Source: Citrobacter sp. (GTDB lineage Bacteria > Pseudomonadota > Gammaproteobacteria > Enterobacterales > Enterobacteriaceae). Taken from it: a DNA stretch of 64,000 bases. The notes under the pieces are model-generated. The model had not been told where the DNA came from and ran no database searches. It saw only the letters and a list, made by a program, of their open reading frames with translations. How positions within the stretch are numbered: position 1 is the first letter of the stretch; every line of letters starts with the position of its first letter. Positions 47,900 through 60,988 of the stretch are shown here, piece after piece. The DNA is taken from positions 186,001-250,000 of the forward strand of contig DXKH01000135.1 of assembly GCA_019415335.1 (NCBI GenBank), written 5' to 3'. Made by a program: the position numbers and the translations under genes.

Positions 47900-50800
47900 T
47901 TAAACCGCAGGCGTCGGATCGTCGCCTTTGATCTCACGTTTCACTTCCGTCACCTCATCGCCTTTCTCGTTGCGCAGATGCACTTCAAGCTGGTTAAAGG
48001 CAATATCAATGTTGTTTTCGCGACACAGACGATCGATTGACCGGTTCAGTTCATCAACCGTGTGGCTACGATCGCGCAGTTCACGCACGTACAGCCGCAG
48101 TTCGTGATCCAGGGTACTGGCGCCGAAGGTGGTGAAGAACACTGCGGGTTCGGGATCGTGCATCACTTTCGGATGCTCCGTCGCGGCCTGGAGCAGGACT
48201 TTCTTCACCTTATCCAGATCCGAACCGTACGCCACACCGATGCGAATCACCAGACGGGTGGTGGTATCGGACAGCGACCAGTTGATCAGTCGCTCGGTTA
48301 CAAACGCCTTGTTCGGGATGATCACCTCTTTGCGATCAAAATCGGTAATGGTGGTTGCACGGATGCGAATCTTACTGACGGTACCGGAGAACGTACCGAT
48401 CGTCACCGTATCGCCGATCCGCACCGGGCGTTCGAAGAGAATGATCAGACCCGAGACAAAGTTACCGAAGATCTCCTGCAAGCCGAAACCGAGACCGACC
48501 GATAAGGCCGCCGCCAGCCATTGCAGTTTATCCCACGACACACCGAGCGAACCGAAGACCGTCATCGCCCCGACGGCAATGATGATGTAGTTCAGGATCG
48601 TGGTGATGGCGTACGATGCCCCCTGCCGCATTTTGAGGCGCGACAGCACCAGTACTTCCAGCAGACCCGGCAGGTTGCGGATCAGCGCCCAGGCCACCAT
48701 CGAGGCGATAATGGCAAACAGCAGGCTGCCCATCGTCACGCTTTTCACCACCGCCGCGCCCGCTTCGGTGCCGTTGTAGTGCCAGAGCGTAATGCTGTCG
48801 AGATAGCTGAACACGGTGATCAGATCGGACCAAATCGCCCAGAACATCACCGCGAACAGGGAAACCATCAACAGCATCGTGATACGCAACGTTTGCTGGT
48901 TCACCTGTTCCAGCGCGATGGTCGGCTCTTCCTGCGGCTCCGCCCCTTCGGCCCCCTCTTTCACCAGATTCTGGCGACGCGCCAGCGCACGACGCCAGGC
49001 GATACGCCGCGCCGCGACGCTTAAGCCGCGCAGCACCGTCTGGTAGAGCAGGTTCCAGATGATGACCAGATACACAGTCTCAATCCAGCGGCCCGACAGC
49101 CGCAGCGTGGTGTAGAAGTAGCCGGTTGCCGTCAGCACCATTAGCGCAATCGGGACGATTGACAGGATGGTGATCGTCACCAGACGCAGGCCATGCGACT
49201 CTTTATCACGCCAGCTGTCGCGGCACATCGGCCACACCAGAAACGCGATCAGCAGCAGGTTGAGGAAAATCATCGCCTGTCCCAGCACATCGTCCATCAG
49301 ATGCAGCGGAGACAGTTCAGCCACCACGGACCAGAAGTGCAGCGGCAGTAGCGCCAGGCTGATGCGCACAATCTGGCGACGCCAGTGGCTGGTTAATTGC
49401 GCAGGCATACCGAAATGGCGAATCGCCACGCCGTCTTTTTCGAGCACTTTCCAGCACAGCCCGAAGACCAACCAGAAGATGGCCAGCTTCTTACTGAATG
49501 CCCACAGCAGGTCGCTGATGTTTAACTGCATAGTCAGCAAAATCAGGCCGATAGCCAGAATCAGCAGGCATACCGGCAGCGCGCGGATCAGATCAATCAG
49601 AATCGCTTTCGGTGTGTTTAGCTGGCTGTCATTGCGCAGCGAGCCCACCGCGGCAGCGAGTTTCTGTTGCCAGGCTTTCAGCCACTTCAGACGCCAGCGA
49701 ATCAGCCCTGCAATCAGCAGTAGCGGCAGACCGGCCAGGAAGGCGATAAACACCGCCGGCCACGCTTTTTCCCAGTTCACCGTAATTTTCATCGACTTGA
49801 ACTGATCTTTCAGCGACTGCGGGAAAGCTTTGATCCAGTCCCAGTCCATTGGCCGGTTACTGTTCACCCAGAAAATTTGCTGGGTCAGGATCTCTTTCAG
49901 GCTTTTCGAGACGCTCATTAACTGCTGCTGATTAATTTGCAGGTTAATCGCCATCATGAGCTGATTACCCAACTGCTTGTTGAGCTGGTCCAGCAGTTCA
50001 CGGCGCATATCGACAACCTGCAACAGCGCATCGTGGACTTCGTCATTCACTTCGTTACTGTGACCTTCTTCCAGCTTAGCCACGAACGCATCATTCTGAA
50101 ACAGCGCATCACGTTGTTGATTGACTTCGAACTGCTCCAGACGCAGGTCCGCAATGCGGTTGGTCATGTCCGAGAGTTCATCCGCCGACGGCAGCGTTTG
50201 CTGCTGTTGATAAAGAATACGCGACAGCAGCAGGCTGCCTTTCAGCACCGCGATTTGTTCTTTGATATTGCGTTCGGATTGCAGCGCACGGTCCAGCCAG
50301 TTTTTGACCTTGATATTTTGCTGCATCAGCGAGTTGCCATTTTCCGTCGCGGTGATCAGACGCTGGCTGAGCTGATGGTTAATTTCCAGCTCTTGTTTCA
50401 CCAGCGGATTAGCCTGGATCCGCGCGGTTTCATCCGGCGAAATGGCCTCCTGCGCCGTTTTCTCCGTTAAAGTCAGGCGCTTGCTGTTGACCGCTTCCTG
50501 CAGCAACTGCATTTGATGTTCAAGCCGGTTGCTGTTTGCGGTGACATAATCGCGTTGCTTTTGCAGGGTATCCTGCAACACCGTATTGCCTTCCAGGCTT
50601 TTACGTTGTTGATCGATCTGGGCATTCAGTAGCGCTTGCTGCGCCTGTAAAAGTACCTGCTGAGTGGGTCGCAACGCCGCGTCGCCCACATTGGTACCAT
50701 CCAGTCGGTTACGGATCTGCTGAAGTTGCTGAGAGGCCGTGTACATTGCATTTTGTACACGTTCGGGCTGCGTTTGCAGGGAGACCAACTGGCTGTTATA

Positions 50801-51259
50801 GGTGGCGAGATCGTTTTGCGCGTTCTGCAAATCATCCAGAACCTGCGCCACGCGCAGTTCTAACTGGCGTAATGACAGCGTACTGAGCGTCTTACGCGTT
50901 TCATCATCATTATCCACATCGCTGAGAGCATTCAGGGCCTCTATCGCCTGACGCATTTTTTCCGGCGCCTGCGCCACGCGCAGACGAAGCTGCGTCGTCT
51001 CGTCTTTCACCCGCTCGATTTTCTCCAGCGTGGCGATGGTCTCGACGAGATCCTGCTGAACCAGTTTATCCTGCGCGGAAAGGTCTTTTTGCTTATTGAG
51101 CGTATCCAGTTGGCTTTGAACGTCTGCCTTCGACGGCAGATCGCTGTTTGACGACGCGCGGGCAAGCGCCAAAGACTGGCAGGACAGCATTAAGATGAAA
51201 ACAGCCACCGTGATGAAAACGAGGTGCTGTACACGTTTATAGAGCGGCAACATAGTCAT
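47900..51259 (-). CDS. mscK: mechanosensitive channel MscK (KefA)
   Basis: A 1119-residue K+-dependent mechanosensitive channel (E. coli 1120). The signal peptide is about residues 1-32 (VAVFILMLSCQSLALA). A long Gln-rich periplasmic coiled-coil domain (about 35-470) is followed by membrane helices (about 480-940). The MscS core has the pore-lining VGLGFGLQEIFGNFVSGLIILFERP and a beta domain ending near 1115. The start ATG 51259 gives MTMLPLYKR as in E. coli; a longer frame reaching 51304 is not supported. Confidence 0.97.
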   Translation of the reverse strand: MTMLPLYKRVQHLVFITVAVFILMLSCQSLALARASSNSDLPSKADVQSQLDTLNKQKDLSAQDKLVQQDLVETIATLEKIERVKDETTQLRLRVAQAPEKMRQAIEALNALSDVDNDDETRKTLSTLSLRQLELRVAQVLDDLQNAQNDLATYNSQLVSLQTQPERVQNAMYTASQQLQQIRNRLDGTNVGDAALRPTQQVLLQAQQALLNAQIDQQRKSLEGNTVLQDTLQKQRDYVTANSNRLEHQMQLLQEAVNSKRLTLTEKTAQEAISPDETARIQANPLVKQELEINHQLSQRLITATENGNSLMQQNIKVKNWLDRALQSERNIKEQIAVLKGSLLLSRILYQQQQTLPSADELSDMTNRIADLRLEQFEVNQQRDALFQNDAFVAKLEEGHSNEVNDEVHDALLQVVDMRRELLDQLNKQLGNQLMMAINLQINQQQLMSVSKSLKEILTQQIFWVNSNRPMDWDWIKAFPQSLKDQFKSMKITVNWEKAWPAVFIAFLAGLPLLLIAGLIRWRLKWLKAWQQKLAAAVGSLRNDSQLNTPKAILIDLIRALPVCLLILAIGLILLTMQLNISDLLWAFSKKLAIFWLVFGLCWKVLEKDGVAIRHFGMPAQLTSHWRRQIVRISLALLPLHFWSVVAELSPLHLMDDVLGQAMIFLNLLLIAFLVWPMCRDSWRDKESHGLRLVTITILSIVPIALMVLTATGYFYTTLRLSGRWIETVYLVIIWNLLYQTVLRGLSVAARRIAWRRALARRQNLVKEGAEGAEPQEEPTIALEQVNQQTLRITMLLMVSLFAVMFWAIWSDLITVFSYLDSITLWHYNGTEAGAAVVKSVTMGSLLFAIIASMVAWALIRNLPGLLEVLVLSRLKMRQGASYAITTILNYIIIAVGAMTVFGSLGVSWDKLQWLAAALSVGLGFGLQEIFGNFVSGLIILFERPVRIGDTVTIGTFSGTVSKIRIRATTITDFDRKEVIIPNKAFVTERLINWSLSDTTTRLVIRIGVAYGSDLDKVKKVLLQAATEHPKVMHDPEPAVFFTTFGASTLDHELRLYVRELRDRSHTVDELNRSIDRLCRENNIDIAFNQLEVHLRNEKGDEVTEVKREIKGDDPTPAV

Positions 51260-51378
51260 GTGAATGAAGGTTTCTGAACCGAAAAGACGACCGAAAATAG
51301 TCAACGAGCAAGAATATCACGGCTCTGTCAGACAGAATAGCGGCAGCGAAAGCGTCCAGGATAATTCCTGGAGTGGCA

Positions 51379-52032
51379 TCAGGATACAGCGTCAGGCCCC
51401 GTCGACTGCAGTGTGGGACAAAATGTTAACATCTCCAGCAACACCGCGACGTAATCCCGCGCTTCTTTTTTGAGATCAAAAGATTGTGGGGCAAAGAGCC
51501 AGTTTTCCATCAGGCCTGAAACCGTGGCGCGCATCATCACCGCCGCCCGCCGCGTGAGCAAATTTGCAGGTAACATTTTTGAATGAATACAATGAGCTAG
51601 CGTTTGTTCGATCCGATCATAGCTTTCGAGACAGATGTTTCTTTGCGCCTGCTGAACTATAGTCATTTCTCCCACAAATTCACATTTGTGGAATATAATC
51701 TCCATCAATAAACGTCGCCGTTCTTCTGTCACGGTAGATTCAAGGAGATGAACGAGAATTTCTCTTAACACTGATAGTGGATCGTCGGGGAATTTTGCCT
51801 GATACTCAGTCTCAAGCTCTCCAATACTGGATTCTGATAGTTCCCAGATTTCACTAAATAAATCCGACTTGTTTTTGAAATGCCAATAGATTGCACCGCG
51901 AGTGACGCCAGCGGCTTTTGCAATCTCCGCCAGCGAGGTGGAAGATACCCCTTGTTGCGAGAACAACCGTAGCGCTACATCCAGGATGTGTTGTCGTGTT
52001 TCCTGCGCTTGTTGTTTGGTTTTTCGTGCCAT
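51379..52032 (-). CDS. acrR: TetR-family repressor AcrR
   Basis: A 217-residue repressor of acrAB. The N-terminal TetR helix-turn-helix ([26 protein letters not shown], about 33-58) is followed by a ligand domain that binds drugs in E. coli (217 aa versus 215). It is divergent from acrA with a 141-base intergenic region containing its 24-bp operator. No frameshift or stop that would derepress the pump is visible. Confidence 0.97.
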   Translation of the reverse strand: MARKTKQQAQETRQHILDVALRLFSQQGVSSTSLAEIAKAAGVTRGAIYWHFKNKSDLFSEIWELSESSIGELETEYQAKFPDDPLSVLREILVHLLESTVTEERRRLLMEIIFHKCEFVGEMTIVQQAQRNICLESYDRIEQTLAHCIHSKMLPANLLTRRAAVMMRATVSGLMENWLFAPQSFDLKKEARDYVAVLLEMLTFCPTLQSTGPDAVS

Positions 52033-52060
52033 ATGTCGGTGAATTTACAGGCGTTAGATT

Positions 52061-52084
52061 TACATACATTTATGGATGTATGTA
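52061..52084. promoter_or_regulatory. AcrR operator between acrR and acrA
   Basis: A 24-bp palindrome with arms TACATACAT and ATGTATGTA around a TTATGG centre, the same architecture and arm sequence as the E. coli AcrR operator. It is 28 bases before the acrR ATG (minus strand) and 89 bases before the acrA ATG, suited to repress both genes. Confidence 0.93.
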
Positions 52085-52173
52085 CCATAGCACGACGATA
52101 ATATAAACGCAGCAATGGGTTTGTGGACTTTTGACCATTGATCAATTTGAAATCGGACACTCGAGGTTTACAT

Positions 52174-53367
52174 ATGAACAAAAACAGAGGGTTTACGCCT
52201 CTGGCGGTCGTTCTGATGCTCTCAGGCAGCTTAGCGCTTACAGGATGTGACGACAAACAGGCCCAACAAGGGGGCCAGCAGATGCCAGAAGTTGGGGTTG
52301 TGACGCTCAAAACCGAACCTCTACAGATCACAACTGAACTCCCGGGTCGCACCAGTGCTTTCCGTATTGCGGAAGTTCGTCCTCAGGTAAGCGGGATTAT
52401 CCTGAAGCGTAATTTCGAGGAAGGTAGTGATATCGAAGCAGGAGTGTCTCTCTATCAGATTGATCCTGCGACATATCAAGCCACTTATGAAAGCGCGAAA
52501 GGCGATCTGGCGAAAGCTCAGGCCGCAGCCAGCATCGCTCAGGTAACGGTTAACCGTTATAAAAAGCTGCTGGGCACGCAGTACATCAGCCAACAAGATT
52601 ACGATCAGGCACTGGCCGATGCGCAACAGGCGAATGCTGCCGTGATTGCCGCGAAAGCTGCCGTTGAAACAGCGCGTATTAACCTGGCGTACACCAAAGT
52701 GACCTCTCCGATTAGCGGCCGTATTGGTAAATCTGCCGTGACGGAAGGCGCACTGGTGCAAAACGGTCAGGCGACAGCGCTGGCGACCGTACAGCAACTC
52801 GATCCTATCTATGTTGACGTGACACAGTCGAGCAACGACTTCCTGCGCCTGAAACAAGAACTGGCTAACGGAACGCTGAAACAGGAAAACGGCAAGGCGA
52901 AAGTCGAGCTGGTGACCAGTGACGGCATCAAATTCCCGCAGACCGGTACGCTTGAGTTTTCAGACGTGACCGTCGATCAGACCACTGGTTCTATCACCAT
53001 CCGCGCCATCTTCCCTAACCCGGATCATACATTACTGCCGGGAATGTTTGTCCGTGCGCGTCTGGAAGAAGGGACCAACCCAACTGCGTTACTGGTACCG
53101 CAACAAGGCGTAACCCGTACGCCGCGCGGCGATGCGACCGTGCTGGTTGTTGGTGCTGATGACAAAGTGGAAAACCGTCAAATCGTGGCCAGTCAGGCGA
53201 TTGGCGACAAATGGCTGGTGACAAATGGTCTGAAAGCAGGCGATCGCGTCATTATCAGTGGGCTGCAGAAAGTGCGTCCTGGTGCGCAGGTGAAAGCACA
53301 AGAGATTACCGCAGAGAACAACCAGCAAGCCGCTAGCGGTAGCCAGCCTGAGCAGTCTAAGTCTTAA
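52174..53367 (+). CDS. acrA: multidrug efflux periplasmic adaptor AcrA
   Basis: A 397-residue lipoprotein adaptor linking AcrB to TolC. The lipobox LTGC has Cys25 (lipidation) after a hydrophobic signal. The hairpin coiled coil (about 100-170), lipoyl, beta-barrel and membrane-proximal domains match E. coli AcrA in length and sequence. The start ATG 52174 gives MNKNRGFTPLAV; the frame opens twelve codons earlier without support. AcrB follows after 22 bases. Confidence 0.98.
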   Translation: MNKNRGFTPLAVVLMLSGSLALTGCDDKQAQQGGQQMPEVGVVTLKTEPLQITTELPGRTSAFRIAEVRPQVSGIILKRNFEEGSDIEAGVSLYQIDPATYQATYESAKGDLAKAQAAASIAQVTVNRYKKLLGTQYISQQDYDQALADAQQANAAVIAAKAAVETARINLAYTKVTSPISGRIGKSAVTEGALVQNGQATALATVQQLDPIYVDVTQSSNDFLRLKQELANGTLKQENGKAKVELVTSDGIKFPQTGTLEFSDVTVDQTTGSITIRAIFPNPDHTLLPGMFVRARLEEGTNPTALLVPQQGVTRTPRGDATVLVVGADDKVENRQIVASQAIGDKWLVTNGLKAGDRVIISGLQKVRPGAQVKAQEITAENNQQAASGSQPEQSKS

Positions 53368-53386
53368 CTTAAACAGGAGCCGTTAA

Positions 53387-56539
<3,153 letters not shown>

Positions 56540-56552
56540 TACTCATCAGATA

Positions 56553-56579
56553 AAAGGCCGCGCAAGCGGCCTTTTTTTT
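56553..56579 (+). terminator. intrinsic terminator after acrB
   Basis: AAAGGCCGC, loop GCAA, GCGGCCTTT, then eight T residues: a textbook Rho-independent terminator 13 bases past the acrB stop. Confidence 0.95.
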
Positions 56580-57052
56580 CGAATGAAATCAGCTGAAGGG
56601 CTTATTGATACTTTGTTGACTTTTCGTTGTCAGTAATAAAAGTTATAATCCACAAGAGGATGAAGGCTATTTCTGGCCATTTGGCTTAGGGCTAATTCTC
56701 GGTTTTATCAGTCATTATTAAGACAATTCCTGGGGAAGAGTCTGACTCCGGTTTCACGCCGGGGTGAGTAAGGAGGATGGAAAGAGAAGATAATCTGATG
56801 AATTGCAAAATAATCACGTAATTATCTCATTCCGGAATGGGTTGGCGACATGCTATAATGGGAAAAATGCACAAACCTTCACTTTCTCTCGTATTACGTT
56901 AATTGTAATTTTTCGTAATATAACGATGAAATCTTTTTTAGAGTAGATTATAGTTAAATCATCAGGCGTCGAAGGCAAGTTCCAGGTCAGTTTAGTTGTA
57001 CCCATCCCGAAAGGTGTTCGGTTAGTTCAAGCCACTAAGAAGGGGATGCGTT
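56580..57052 (+). other. 473-base gap before tomB-hha
   Basis: AT-rich region after the acrAB terminator. It holds the probable tomB-hha promoter area; a perfect TATAAT is at 56644-56649 but without a well-spaced -35. TGAGTAAGGAGGATGG near 56763 looks like a ribosome-binding site with no credible following gene. No small gene or repeat could be supported. Confidence 0.5.
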
Positions 57053-57427
57053 ATGGATGAATACTCACCCAAAAGACATGATATAGCGCAGCTAAAATTT
57101 CTTTGTGAAACGCTTTATCACGACTGTCTTGCAAACCTTGAAGAAAGCAATCATGGCTGGGTTAACGACCCAACCTCGGCGATCAACCTTCAACTCAACG
57201 AACTGATAGAGCATATTGCAACCTTCGCACTTAATTATAAAATTAAGTATAATGAGGACAATAAGCTGATTGAGCAGATTGATGAATATCTGGACGACAC
57301 ATTTATGTTGTTCAGCAGTTATGGCATTAATGCGCAGGATCTGCAGAAATGGCGGAAATCCGGTAATCGCTTGTTCCGCTGCTTTGTAAATGCCACCAGA
57401 GCTAATCCTGTTAGTTTGTCTTGTTAA
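57053..57427 (+). CDS. tomB: Hha toxicity modulator TomB
   Basis: A 124-residue protein (YbaJ), the same length as E. coli TomB. It pairs with Hha as an oxygen-dependent toxin-antitoxin-like system: TomB with its single active Cys oxidises Hha and relieves its toxicity, affecting biofilm formation. Visible are the helical core LCETLYHDCLANLEESNHGWVND and C-terminal FRCFVNATRANPVSLSC. The start ATG 57053 follows AAGGGGATGCGTT. Hha follows 27 bases later, so one operon. Confidence 0.96.
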   Translation: MDEYSPKRHDIAQLKFLCETLYHDCLANLEESNHGWVNDPTSAINLQLNELIEHIATFALNYKIKYNEDNKLIEQIDEYLDDTFMLFSSYGINAQDLQKWRKSGNRLFRCFVNATRANPVSLSC

Positions 57428-57454
57428 AAATTATTACAATCATAGGTAAGATTT

Positions 57455-57673
57455 ATGTCCGATAAACCATTAACTAAAACTGATTATTTGATGCGTTTGC
57501 GACGCTGTCAGACAATTGATACGCTTGAGCGTGTGATCGAGAAAAATAAATATGAATTATCTGACAATGAATTGGCTGTATTTTACTCAGCCGCCGATCA
57601 CCGTCTCGCAGAATTGACGATGAATAAACTTTACGACAAGATCCCCTCCTCCGTCTGGAAATTCATTCGTTAA
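57455..57673 (+). CDS. hha: haemolysin expression-modulating protein Hha
   Basis: A 72-residue nucleoid-associated protein that binds H-NS and tunes silencing of horizontally acquired genes; it also acts as the toxin partner of TomB. Length and sequence are as in E. coli ([21 protein letters not shown]...), with the charged patch that contacts H-NS intact. A small hairpin with a short T-run (57687-57708) follows. Confidence 0.97.
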
Positions 57674-57777
57674 TTTGATTACTGTGCATCAGGAAATACT
57701 GATGTTTTCCTGGGGAACATTTATCTTATTTGCAATAACAATAGCATGGCTATTGTGACTTCTATCACAGTACAACT

Positions 57778-57795
57778 CAGGGAACGTTCCCTGAT
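57778..57795. promoter_or_regulatory. perfect 18-bp palindrome upstream of maa
   Basis: TCAGGGAACGTTCCCTGA, a perfect dyad, ends 53 bases before the maa ATG. A second inverted repeat, CAATAGC-ATG-GCTATTG, lies at 57740-57756. Neither is followed by a T-run, so an operator is more likely than a terminator. The binding protein is unknown. Confidence 0.5.
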
Positions 57796-57848
57796 CATGA
57801 CTGAGCCTCTACTGTATTGCCTCACCAGTAACAGTCAGAGAGTGCAGA

Positions 57849-58400
57849 ATGAGTGAAGAGAAACGGAAAATGATAGCGGGTGAAAGGTATCATCCGGCCG
57901 ACGAGACCCTGCGCCATGACAGGTTGCAGGCGCGTCAATTCGTTCACCGCTACAATCATACCGCCCCGGATGAAAAGGCCGAACGCCTGGCTATCCTCCA
58001 CGCCCTACTGGGCCAGTGTGAACGTCCTTATATTGAGCCGTCATTTCGCTGTGACTACGGTTACAATATCTTTCTGGGTAAAGACTTTTACGCCAACTTC
58101 GACTGCGTCATGCTCGACGTCTGTCCGATTCATATTGGTGATAACTGTATGCTGGCTCCCGGCGTTCATATCTATACCGCCACGCATCCGCTCGATGCGA
58201 CAGAGCGTAATAGCGGACTGGAGTTCGGCAAACCCGTCACGATTGGCAATAATGTCTGGATTGGTGGGCGTGCGGTCATTAATCCCGGCGTCAGCATTGG
58301 TGACAATGTGGTTGTCGCCTCCGGCGCAGTGGTGACTAAAAACGTACCGGCCAACGTGGTGGTAGGCGGTAATCCGGCACGGATCATCAAAACGCTGTAA
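57849..58400 (+). CDS. maa: maltose O-acetyltransferase
   Basis: A 183-residue trimeric left-handed beta-helix acetyltransferase (NodL/LacA family) using acetyl-CoA. It has an N-terminal Mac domain ([13 protein letters not shown]) and hexapeptide repeats from about residue 70 ([18 protein letters not shown]..., [22 protein letters not shown]). The catalytic His is in [11 protein letters not shown]. Length equals E. coli Maa. The start ATG 57849. Palindromes upstream may regulate it. Confidence 0.95.
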   Translation: MSEEKRKMIAGERYHPADETLRHDRLQARQFVHRYNHTAPDEKAERLAILHALLGQCERPYIEPSFRCDYGYNIFLGKDFYANFDCVMLDVCPIHIGDNCMLAPGVHIYTATHPLDATERNSGLEFGKPVTIGNNVWIGGRAVINPGVSIGDNVVVASGAVVTKNVPANVVVGGNPARIIKTL

Positions 58401-58513
58401 ACGGAATTGTAACTGTTATGCTAAATTGTGGTTAATCTGTTACTTTTTTCACGCTAATCGCCCACTTAAAATAGGGCGTTCCCCTGTAAGTAGCGAAATC
58501 ACGAAGGCAAAAA

Positions 58514-58984
58514 ATGACAGAAATACAACGCCTGCTCACCGAAACCATCGACGATCTTAACGTTCGTGAGAAGCGCGATAATAAGCCCCGCTTTAGCATC
58601 AGCTTTATCCGTAAGCATCCTGGCTTGTTTATTGGAATGTACGTCGCCTGGTTTGCCACGCTGGCGGTGATGCTGCAATCAGAAACGCTGGTCGACTCGG
58701 TCTGGCTGCTGGTGGTGCTGTTTGTCATCCTCAACGGCTTTTTCTTTTTTGATGTCGCCCCGCGCTATCGCTATGAAGATATCGACGTGCTGGATTTCAG
58801 GGTGTGTTACAACGGAGAGTGGTACAACACCCGGTTTGTGCCTTCGGCGCTGATTAGCACCATTCTTCACTCCCCGCGCGTCGACGATGAACGCAAAGTA
58901 CAATTACAGAAGATGTTGACGCGGAAAGGCGAACTGTCGTTTTACGATATTTTCACCCTTGCCCGCGCAGAAACCACGCCATAA
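58514..58984 (+). CDS. ylaC: DUF1449-type inner-membrane protein YlaC
   Basis: A 156-residue protein with two adjacent hydrophobic helices (about 40-58 and 62-82: [18 protein letters not shown] and [18 protein letters not shown]). Soluble flanking regions are conserved with E. coli YlaC (156 aa). Function unknown. The start ATG 58514 is preceded by GAAGGCAAAAA. Confidence 0.93.
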   Translation: MTEIQRLLTETIDDLNVREKRDNKPRFSISFIRKHPGLFIGMYVAWFATLAVMLQSETLVDSVWLLVVLFVILNGFFFFDVAPRYRYEDIDVLDFRVCYNGEWYNTRFVPSALISTILHSPRVDDERKVQLQKMLTRKGELSFYDIFTLARAETTP

Positions 58985-58995
58985 CCTGTTGGTGT

Positions 58996-59022
58996 TGCCG
59001 GATAGTCGTTCCCCCTATCCGG
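58996..59022. repeat. short REP-like hairpin
   Basis: TGCCGGATAGTCG followed by CCCTATCCGG, a truncated REP in the gap between convergent ylaC and rpmJ2. Confidence 0.65.
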
Positions 59023-59035
59023 CCCTCTTCTCTCT

Positions 59036-59176
59036 TTAACGCCGTTTTTTCCTTCCCTGTACCGCTTTAAAACGCGGATTACTCTTACAAATCACATATA
59101 AACGCCCTTTGCGCTTTACGATCTGACAGTCCGGATGGCGCTGCTTTGCGCTACGTAATGAATTCAAGACCTGCAT
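59036..59176 (-). CDS. rpmJ2: 50S ribosomal protein L36 paralogue (zinc-independent form)
   Basis: A 46-residue protein starting [17 protein letters not shown], with [18 protein letters not shown] and ending in GRKKRR. It matches E. coli YkgO/RpmJ2, the paralogue without the full zinc-binding cysteine set of L36. It replaces zinc-containing L36 when zinc is scarce. The start ATG 59176 has AAGGAG and GAGG upstream. A Zur-like palindrome is 25 bases away. In relatives rpmE2 precedes rpmJ2 in the same operon, but here there is no room and no L31-like sequence, so rpmJ2 stands alone. Confidence 0.93.
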   Translation of the reverse strand: MQVLNSLRSAKQRHPDCQIVKRKGRLYVICKSNPRFKAVQGRKKRR

Positions 59177-59197
59177 GGTATCCTCATCTCCTTAGAT

Positions 59198-59220
59198 ATT
59201 ATGTTACAATATAACATAAC
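59198..59220. promoter_or_regulatory. Zur-like operator of rpmJ2
   Basis: The core ATGTTACAATATAACAT (59201-59217) matches the E. coli Zur box core TGTTATAATATAACA except for a central base. It is 25 bases from the rpmJ2 start, where Zur with zinc would block transcription. Confidence 0.85.
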
Positions 59221-59398
59221 TTTATCGCTGAACGCACAACAGTTCAATCCTTTCTGCATTAACGCGCGTTCTTTCGCTGTGAATACGGTGAAAATCCACA
59301 CTCGCCTCAAAAAATTTTGCAGATTAACGACATCATTTACAGGGCTTTTTTCGCGATCGGATATACTTTCTCTACAATGCGTAATTAAGGATATCTGC

Positions 59399-60949
59399 GT
59401 GAGAACACGACATCTGGTCAGCCTGGTGACAGGAGTGCTTATCCTCTCCGTATTGGTTCCGGTTGGGCTGAGTATTTGGCTCGCTCATCGCCAGGTCGAA
59501 AAGAAATTCATTGATGAACTGGATACTTACTCAGCGCGCGTCTCTGAACGTACAGAACGCGTGGTAACTCAGGCGAAGCAGGCATTACAACAGATTAACG
59601 CCGTGAAAAGCGCGCCGTGTTCACGTGAACACTTACTGGCCCTGCGGCGGATCTCCTACAGCTACCGCTATGTCCAGGAAGTGCTGTATCTGCAAAACAA
59701 CATGCCGCGCTGTTCATCTCTGGAACAGGAAAGTCATACCACCGCATTCCCTCCGCCCATGAAAGTCACCAACGATGGTTACCGCGCATGGTTTACCGCA
59801 CAAAACGATCTGGGGATCGAGCGCTATATGGCAGCGTTGGGCTATGGTGACTACATTGTGATGATTGATCCCGCATCCTTTATCGACGTGGTTCCTTTTG
59901 GCGCCTGGCAGATCGATGTCGCAATTATCGGCGTAAAACACAATACCGTCATTGCCAGCAGCAGCGCCCTCGCACCGAATATTCTGCAATTTACTCAGGA
60001 AACCACGCCTCGCCATCTGGAAAGTCATGGCATCATTTATGAGATTCGCCCGTTCCCGGAAATGGGCATCACCATCGTCAGTTGGGCCTCCACTCTCCCG
60101 CTACAGAAAATCTGGTACCGGCAGGCGCTGATCTGGGTTCCCGCCGGTATCCTGTTCGGTCTGCTGGCTGCGGCTTTTATTCTGCGCATTCTGCGCCGTC
60201 TCCAGTCGCCACATCACCGGTTACAGGATGCCATCAATAACCGGGACATTAAGGTTCACTACCAACCCATTATTTCGTTATCGACCGGGAAAATCGTTGG
60301 AGCCGAAGCGCTGGCGCGCTGGCCGCAAACCGATGGCAGCTACCTGTCACCGGACATATTTATCACCCTGGCCGAGCAAACTGGTCTCACCGAACCACTC
60401 ACCCGCTTAATCATCGAAACGGTGTTTGAAGATATGGGAAAATGGCTGAAGCAACATCCCGAGCAGCATATTTCCATTAATATTGAGGCAGCGGACCTCA
60501 CCTCTGAAAAGCTCCCGACGTTGCTCAGTAAACTGCTTAACCGATATCAGCTTGCCCCCTCACAGATAGCTCTGGAACTGACGGAACGGGGATTTGCCGA
60601 TCCGAAGACCAGCTCGCCTATCGTTGCCCGCTATCGCAAGGCAGGACATGCTATCTATATTGATGATTTTGGCACTGGCTATTCCAGCCTCAGCTACTTG
60701 CAGAATCTGGACGTAGATATCCTGAAAATCGACAAATCGTTTGTCGATGCATTGGAATACAAAAACGTGACGCCGCATATCATCGAAATGGCCAAAACCC
60801 TGAAGTTGAAAATGGTGGCGGAAGGGATTGAAACGGCAAATCAGGAAGACTGGCTGCGCCAGCACGGCGTCCACTACGGGCAGGGCTGGCTGTACAGTAA
60901 AGCGCTACCCAAAGAGGCGTTTATTCTGTGGGCAGAAAAACGCTTATAA
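59399..60949 (+). CDS. pdeB: c-di-GMP phosphodiesterase PdeB
   Basis: A 516-residue CSS-motif EAL enzyme (YlaB). N-terminal helix (about 8-30), a periplasmic CSS domain with paired cysteines (SAPCSREH and MPRCSSLE), a second helix (about 240-265), then the EAL domain: GAEALARW, NIEA, the DDFGTGYSSL block and the EGIE segment, all intact, so active hydrolysis to pGpG is expected. The CSS disulfide links activity to periplasmic redox state. The start is GTG 59399 as in E. coli; an ATG at 59201 within the Zur-like box is rejected. Confidence 0.96.
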   Translation: MRTRHLVSLVTGVLILSVLVPVGLSIWLAHRQVEKKFIDELDTYSARVSERTERVVTQAKQALQQINAVKSAPCSREHLLALRRISYSYRYVQEVLYLQNNMPRCSSLEQESHTTAFPPPMKVTNDGYRAWFTAQNDLGIERYMAALGYGDYIVMIDPASFIDVVPFGAWQIDVAIIGVKHNTVIASSSALAPNILQFTQETTPRHLESHGIIYEIRPFPEMGITIVSWASTLPLQKIWYRQALIWVPAGILFGLLAAAFILRILRRLQSPHHRLQDAINNRDIKVHYQPIISLSTGKIVGAEALARWPQTDGSYLSPDIFITLAEQTGLTEPLTRLIIETVFEDMGKWLKQHPEQHISINIEAADLTSEKLPTLLSKLLNRYQLAPSQIALELTERGFADPKTSSPIVARYRKAGHAIYIDDFGTGYSSLSYLQNLDVDILKIDKSFVDALEYKNVTPHIIEMAKTLKLKMVAEGIETANQEDWLRQHGVHYGQGWLYSKALPKEAFILWAEKRL

Positions 60950-60988
60950 CGAGGAGATGGCTGGCGGCACGCCGCACAGCCAGTCACG

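Noticed and set aside
59201..59398. 66-codon N-terminal extension of pdeB, or an rpmE2 gene
   Set aside because: PdeB homology and ribosome-binding site place the start at GTG 59399; the segment has no L31-like sequence and includes the Zur-like box.
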